NCBI GenBank assembly: GCA_916381525.1
Contig: CAKAEH010002092.1
Span: forward strand, 248,001-312,000
Source of the DNA: Cercopithifilaria johnstoni
Lineage: Eukaryota > Nematoda > Chromadorea > Rhabditida > Onchocercidae
DNA length: 64,000 bases
Direction: 5' to 3'
The notes beneath the pieces were generated by a model, which did not search any database, was not told the DNA's origin, and worked only from the letters and a program-made list of their open reading frames with translations. Of the stretch, positions 59,403-64,000 are shown piece by piece. Positions within the stretch are counted from its first letter, which is position 1. Each line of letters begins with the position of its first letter. The position numbers and the translations under genes were made by a program.

Positions 59403-62147
59403 TCACTCGGCTTCTCCAGTAACCAACAAACATCGGTATACATTGGCTTCATTCTGCATTTCTTCCTTATTCCGGAATTTCTTTTCTTCGGCTTTGTCAT
59501 GCTGAGCTAATTCACGACAAATATTACCTGGGTCGTCACCAAAATCATCCTTCTTCCGCGGAAGTATGTGTACGTGTACATGCTACAAGAGACTATCGTT
59601 ACCACTTTTTGCTTAATTGCTCTTATTTGTCTGCAATATTTTATTAACAAGTAGTCCTAAAATAAACTTTCTGGCTATAGAGTTATGCATTTACACAAAG
59701 TTTTCACTACAAAAATTATAATCGAACAGAAATTAGAGTCAGTAACAAGCAAAAGTCTCATTCCTAACTTATGAGATTCCTGAATGGTTTTCAAAAATAT
59801 AAAGTTATATATTCATACTTACTGAAACAGTCTGTCCTGCTTCAGGGCCATCTTGAACGCAAACAGTCGAAGCTGTTGCTTTATAGTAGTCTTCCAGCAT
59901 TGCCTGTATTCTCTTTGCAGTTATGAATAAATCGGAAGTTTCGGCATGACTTAATTTAGTAAGTCGCTTCACATTTCTGATAGGAGATAATAGCACATCT
60001 AAAGGAATTAGCACTTCAAATGTAAAATGTTTATTTCTGTCGAGGAGAAAGTTTGCGTGGACGGAATATTAAAACTTTTTATAATATGAAGTGCGCAAGA
60101 TCTTGGTTCGTCATGTGACGAGATTCAGTGTTTTGGTCCTCGGAATTATTTTCAAGAAATCGAAACTCGATAAATGACGAAATACATTATACAAAGTATA
60201 ATAAATATTTTAGATTAACTTATCACATCAACTAAAAATACCAACGTCCAGGGAGTACAGGACTTCGATTCACGAAGCAGAATGTGTAACTACTGCGATA
60301 AAAAACGTGCTCGGGCGGAATACTGTGATTGCCGAATGTGTACATTTCATTTCCTGAAACCTTATAATCATAAGGAATGAAGAGCTTCAAATTTAAATAA
60401 AGAACAAAGCGTGTAGTGAAAAATCTAAAAGATACTGACCGATTTTGTTCCTCTGCACCGCTATCAATGAATATAAGTCAGAACGCCGATGATCAAAAAC
60501 AGGTTGCAGCTTTCGTATTTCATCGAGATAATTTAATGTTATTTCAGCAAAGCATATATCTTAAAAACATCTTTAATAAATAGCATTTAAAAAATCAAGT
60601 TTCTAAAGCAATAGATTTGTTGAATCTGTTAGGGACTTTCAATACCAGCCCACACAACAGAAAAAGAATCAAATGTAACAGGTTTCAAGCTATACCTATA
60701 GTTTCTGAACACTGAGCAATAACTGCTCCCCAAGGGTCAACAACCATTGAGTGACCATATGACGACCTTTTATCGTTATGTTTACCAGTCTGAGCAGCAG
60801 CGACGACGTAACATTGTGTTTCGACTGCTCTGGCCCTTAGTAAGGTCTAAAAATTAAAACATAATAAAACAACACACTTAATGAAACACAAAATCTGAAA
60901 TTTTCTAAGAAAATCATTTGGCACGCGTTCAAAGACCATAAAAATAAGAATTTCTTGTTAAAAAATCCCCAAACACATACTTCCCAGTGTGCGAGACCAG
61001 TGCTAACAGTGAAAGCTGCCGGGTATGTCAAAATATGGGCTCCATTCATGCGATACCATAATGCCAATTCAGCAAACCGTAAGTCGTAACAAATGGACAT
61101 GGCGACATTCCCCACAGGTGTACAAATTGGCTTCAAAATCTAAAATCTTGTCTTAAAATTAATTTGAAAAGTTTGAAAGCAAAAGAGACTTTCGAATCTC
61201 AAGAAAATTGAACCAACTTCATCCCCACGACTTGAAAATTCGCTTTCTACTAATCGCACTTTTCCAGGGATATCTAGATCGAATAGATGAAGTTTTCTGT
61301 AGATACCACGAGTTTCTCCTTTATCATCTATTATAAGATGAGTATTGAAAGGTTTCCGTAATCCAGCGGGATCCTAAAAAAATCATAAATCAACTGCAGA
61401 TCAATGGAAAAAGGAAGCACCCGTAAATCCCAACACCACGCAAATGTAGACCTAAATTTTTAGAACCTTTTGATGAAATCCGCCCAAACTAAGCCAAAGT
61501 CCATATTCTTTGGCACACTTTCGATACCGACCAATATACTCGCTGCTCTCAGACAAAGCCAGCGTTTCATTCTCGTCACGGCTTTCTCCAACGTAATCAA
61601 AACACTCCGGGAAGAAAATCATCTAAATTTGAAAACTCCTCTTTCAGGTCAAAACAAATATCAATTTTTCAGTAATTCAGAAAACTTTAAGCTTTTTAGA
61701 ATTGCAAAGAACTGAAGCACCATTATACCACAAATACGAACAACGCTCAATAAATGTGTAAGTTAGTAGGAAATAACTTACTTGAATCACCACTTTTATA
61801 TATAGCTCTTCCACTGAATGGCTTACTCGTCACTTTGGTCAGATAACATTTCCTAGTGTCCTGGGAATGAAGTTAGACCTTAGACCTGCCAAAGTCGTTG
61901 GTAAAAAAAGTAAACAAATGAACAAAATTTGAACAGTTAGATTCCAGATGGATAAAGTCAATGTCAAAGCTTGAACCTTCGCATTGCGCTCTTTAGCACG
62001 CTTCATCATCCATTTTGCAACTTCGAAATTAGCTTCTAAATCATTAGTCGATGTCAACTGGCAAACAGCAATCAAGGAACGCGTTTCGTTCATTAATGAG
62101 GAAAACTGACGACGGATAGTATTATTTAGTAATGCATGCGCGGCCAT
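59403..62147 (-). CDS. nft-1: NitFhit fusion protein
   Basis: Nine exons on minus: 61977..62147, 61467..61622, 61218..61373, 60981..61139, 60696..60846, 60440..60559, 60246..60353, 59823..59998 and 59403..59582, giving 458 residues. The N-terminal nitrilase domain keeps its catalytic Glu (FFPECFD), Lys (YRKLHLFDL) and Cys (MSICYDLRF), with TGLAHWE and the YGHSMVVDPWG block. The Fhit domain follows at about residue 300: VFYRSSYTFCFVNRSPVLPG, HAETSDLF, DGPEAGQTV and the histidine triad HVHVHILPR. Nit1 hydrolyses deaminated glutathione; Fhit hydrolyses diadenosine polyphosphates such as Ap3A. Vertebrates encode the two separately; flies and worms fuse them. The exon 8 acceptor (TTTAG at 59999) was chosen to restore the PGHVLLSP motif. 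A GCAG acceptor 11 bases before the ATG suggests trans-splicing. Confidence 0.96.
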
Positions 62148-63101
62148 TCGAGTGTGACCTGCATAAATTGCAATGAATAGCAGCTATCTGTCGTGAGAAT
62201 TTACGAACTTAACTTGCCTTTCCTAAAATTTATATTTTACTTTTTGGTCCGATTTTAAATCTTCGAAAGTTTAGAACTTGAAAAATTGCTAATGAGTATA
62301 AAAGCAGAAAGTGGTACACAATAACCCTACTCCCCAACATGTCACTACCAAACCATCGCTTATGAGACCAGCGTCATTCCCCTTATCACCTTATTCATTG
62401 AACTATTATTCTTACAGACAGATTCACTCCTCAAAGATCATAACCCTATGCTGTCATATGCTCAGGCTCAGATCTAATCAGTCAAGCTTGACTTGATGAT
62501 AGCCATACCGAAAATTAGAATGTTGTCGAGACTTGACAAGTAACAGAGACATGGATACATCCTAAATATAGAGAAATAGAGCGGTTGCAGGGAAAGTTTT
62601 CGTTAAGAGAGGGAGAGAGGGAGAGAGGGGAGGGTTGGCAAGTCTCAGGAAAGAGTAAAAGCCAAACGACTGGAATATAAAATGTGCAGTAAACAAATTG
62701 TTGTGTGGAAAACGCGGATGCCCGGGAGTGGAAGTGATTTGGACTTATTTAGGCTTTTACGTAAGTGATATTAACCTGTGAAGTGAGCTCTGTTGAACAG
62801 CGTGGGGCACGTTTTCGGAATTTCCAAGAAGATACAACGCTAATATCAATTTTTCGGAATGTCCCTTTTCGAACCCATCACGGAATGCCGACTGGCTAGA
62901 AGGGTTCTCTGAATTACTGCGAAGTTCCGGTGCTTTAGACATTGGCTAAGATTCAGGAAACTGTTTTACATCGAATGAATTAGCCTGCGTTTGACTGCCT
63001 TTCAAATGACTTACCATAAAACCTACAAAACTATATATCTTTCATTATTTGTAGGTAACTTAAGGGAGGCCTCAACAGGGCAGTAATCAAGTAGGAGCAG
63101 A
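62148..63101. other. Intergenic region, divergent promoters of nft-1 and SSR4
   Basis: About 950 bases between divergent genes. It contains a GA-rich repeat and no credible open frame. Confidence 0.5.
62608..62634. repeat. GA-rich (GGGAGAGA) repeat in divergent promoter
   Basis: Three to four GGGAGAGA-like units, a purine tract between the nft-1 and SSR4 starts. GA tracts are common in metazoan promoters. Confidence 0.65.
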
Positions 63102-64000
63102 ATGATTCGAGAATTTATTATAATGGTGTCTTTCGTGATCGGAGCTGAATGTACGTTTTGTATGAAAATTCAAACAATGGTTCACAAATCAGTGTGTAAC
63201 ATTTCAGCATATCTTTCAAGAGTTGTTTCGGTTTTTAAAATAGTTAGTAGTCCAGAACTTGTTGTATTTGCTTTATGCGGTAGATTTTAAATTTTGTTCG
63301 TCACATGGAATTGTTTTAGCCATCATGTGCGAGTCACCCAATCATTCCGCAGTAACATTTTCAACCACCGATGCCTTTTTCCACTTTAGCACAACTTATA
63401 TTATTGAATTTAACTTGCAATGCGCTAATAATGTCAAGGTTAGCTTTTGCTTTTTCTTCTGATTTTTTTCAGATGGACGTGAACACATTGAAACTGTAGC
63501 AGTAATTGCTCCATGATAGGAAACATTCAGTTTCCAGTGATTCCTGTTGTAGGATATGGCTGTTTATGGTATCGTCAATGGGAAGATATATCAGGCTGCT
63601 GTATCGGAAGAAACATCAAAACATCAAATATCTTGGCAGTTGGAGCACGACGACTCGGCAGCTCAAACATTTAATGTAGTGATTTACGATGAAGATGGTT
63701 TAACTGCTTATCGCAAGGTACTTAAGTTGCCTACCTATAGATTTCAGAATTTCTTGATTAGATTGTATATGCTAATGCATAATGCCTTTTTGAATTATAC
63801 GGAGTTCAGTGATTTAGTGGTTTCGATTATCGTTTGACCAAATTATTTCAAGTTTTAAACATGCTTTAAACCGAAACAATAAAAAACTTGTATTAGTTCA
63901 TTTAGCATAAGAACTGTTTAGAAATAAGAAGTCTAACAGTGGGAATAATTTTTTGGAAGCAGTTTTAGGAAATTGTGGATTTACATACTAAGTAAGAAAT
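63102..64000 (+). CDS. SSR4: Translocon-associated protein delta (SSR4), 5' part
   Basis: Exons visible: 63102..63150, 63320..63438 and 63553..63717; the rest lies beyond the right edge. After 63717 (donor AAG|GTACTT) the window is intron. The product starts with a short signal peptide (REFIIMVSFVIGA) and then matches TRAP-delta: CESPNHSAVTFSTTDAFF, YIIEFNLQCANNVKDMAVY, HQISWQLEHDDSAAQTF and IYDEDG. SSR4 is a single-span ER subunit of the TRAP complex that sits at the Sec61 translocon and helps insertion and glycosylation of secretory proteins. The membrane span should be in the missing 3' exon. Confidence 0.9.

Overview
The window looks like nuclear DNA of a parasitic nematode, most probably a filarial (spirurid) worm. 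It is AT-rich, with small exons split by introns of mostly 50 to 700 bases. Many start codons follow, within about 3 to 30 bases, a TTTCAG-like acceptor that has no upstream coding partner, as expected where a spliced leader is added in trans. The proteins are clear metazoan orthologues with nematode traits, such as an HTEL ER-retention tail on PDI, a fused Nit-Fhit protein and an nhr-67/tailless-type receptor. The species is an inference; nothing in the sequence names it.

Layout. 1-971: 5' part of a TGFBRAP1/VPS3-like gene (minus). 1674-2035: a small predicted tail-anchored protein (plus). 2113-5349: a RUNDC1-like gene (minus). 7826-11527: protein disulfide isomerase PDI-2 (plus). 13463-14909: Rho GDP-dissociation inhibitor (minus). 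16267-17637: complex I subunit NDUFB11 (plus). 18203-19533: a CEP41-like rhodanese-domain gene (minus). 19756-21476: PIG-Q of the GPI-anchor pathway (minus, 5' end not found). 22150-24050: a decayed tandem copy of the mitochondrial phosphate carrier. 25320-27847: the intact phosphate carrier SLC25A3 (minus). 29170-32514: UDP-N-acetylglucosamine pyrophosphorylase (plus). 41874-43918: a tailless/nhr-67-type nuclear receptor (plus, first exon not found). 54162-57733: a GALNT10-like mucin-type O-glycosyltransferase (minus). 59403-62147: NitFhit fusion nft-1 (minus). 63102 to the right edge: TRAP-delta/SSR4 (plus, 3' end outside).

There is no single pathway. Several genes serve the secretory route (PDI-2, PIG-Q, UAP1, GALNT, SSR4): ER translocation and folding, sugar-nucleotide supply, GPI anchoring and O-glycosylation. 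Two are mitochondrial (NDUFB11, phosphate carrier). The nuclear receptor sits between two gene-poor stretches of about 9.4 and 10.2 kb, which suits a developmental regulator with a large control region.

The most notable points are five introns that can only be spliced in frame with a GC donor, an exon-by-exon recognisable phosphate-carrier pseudogene, a possible two-gene operon (PIG-Q to CEP41) and a small unrecognised tail-anchored protein gene. All exon joins were worked out by hand from reading frame, splice consensus and remembered family sequences; no database search was run. I saw no convincing novel multi-gene system.
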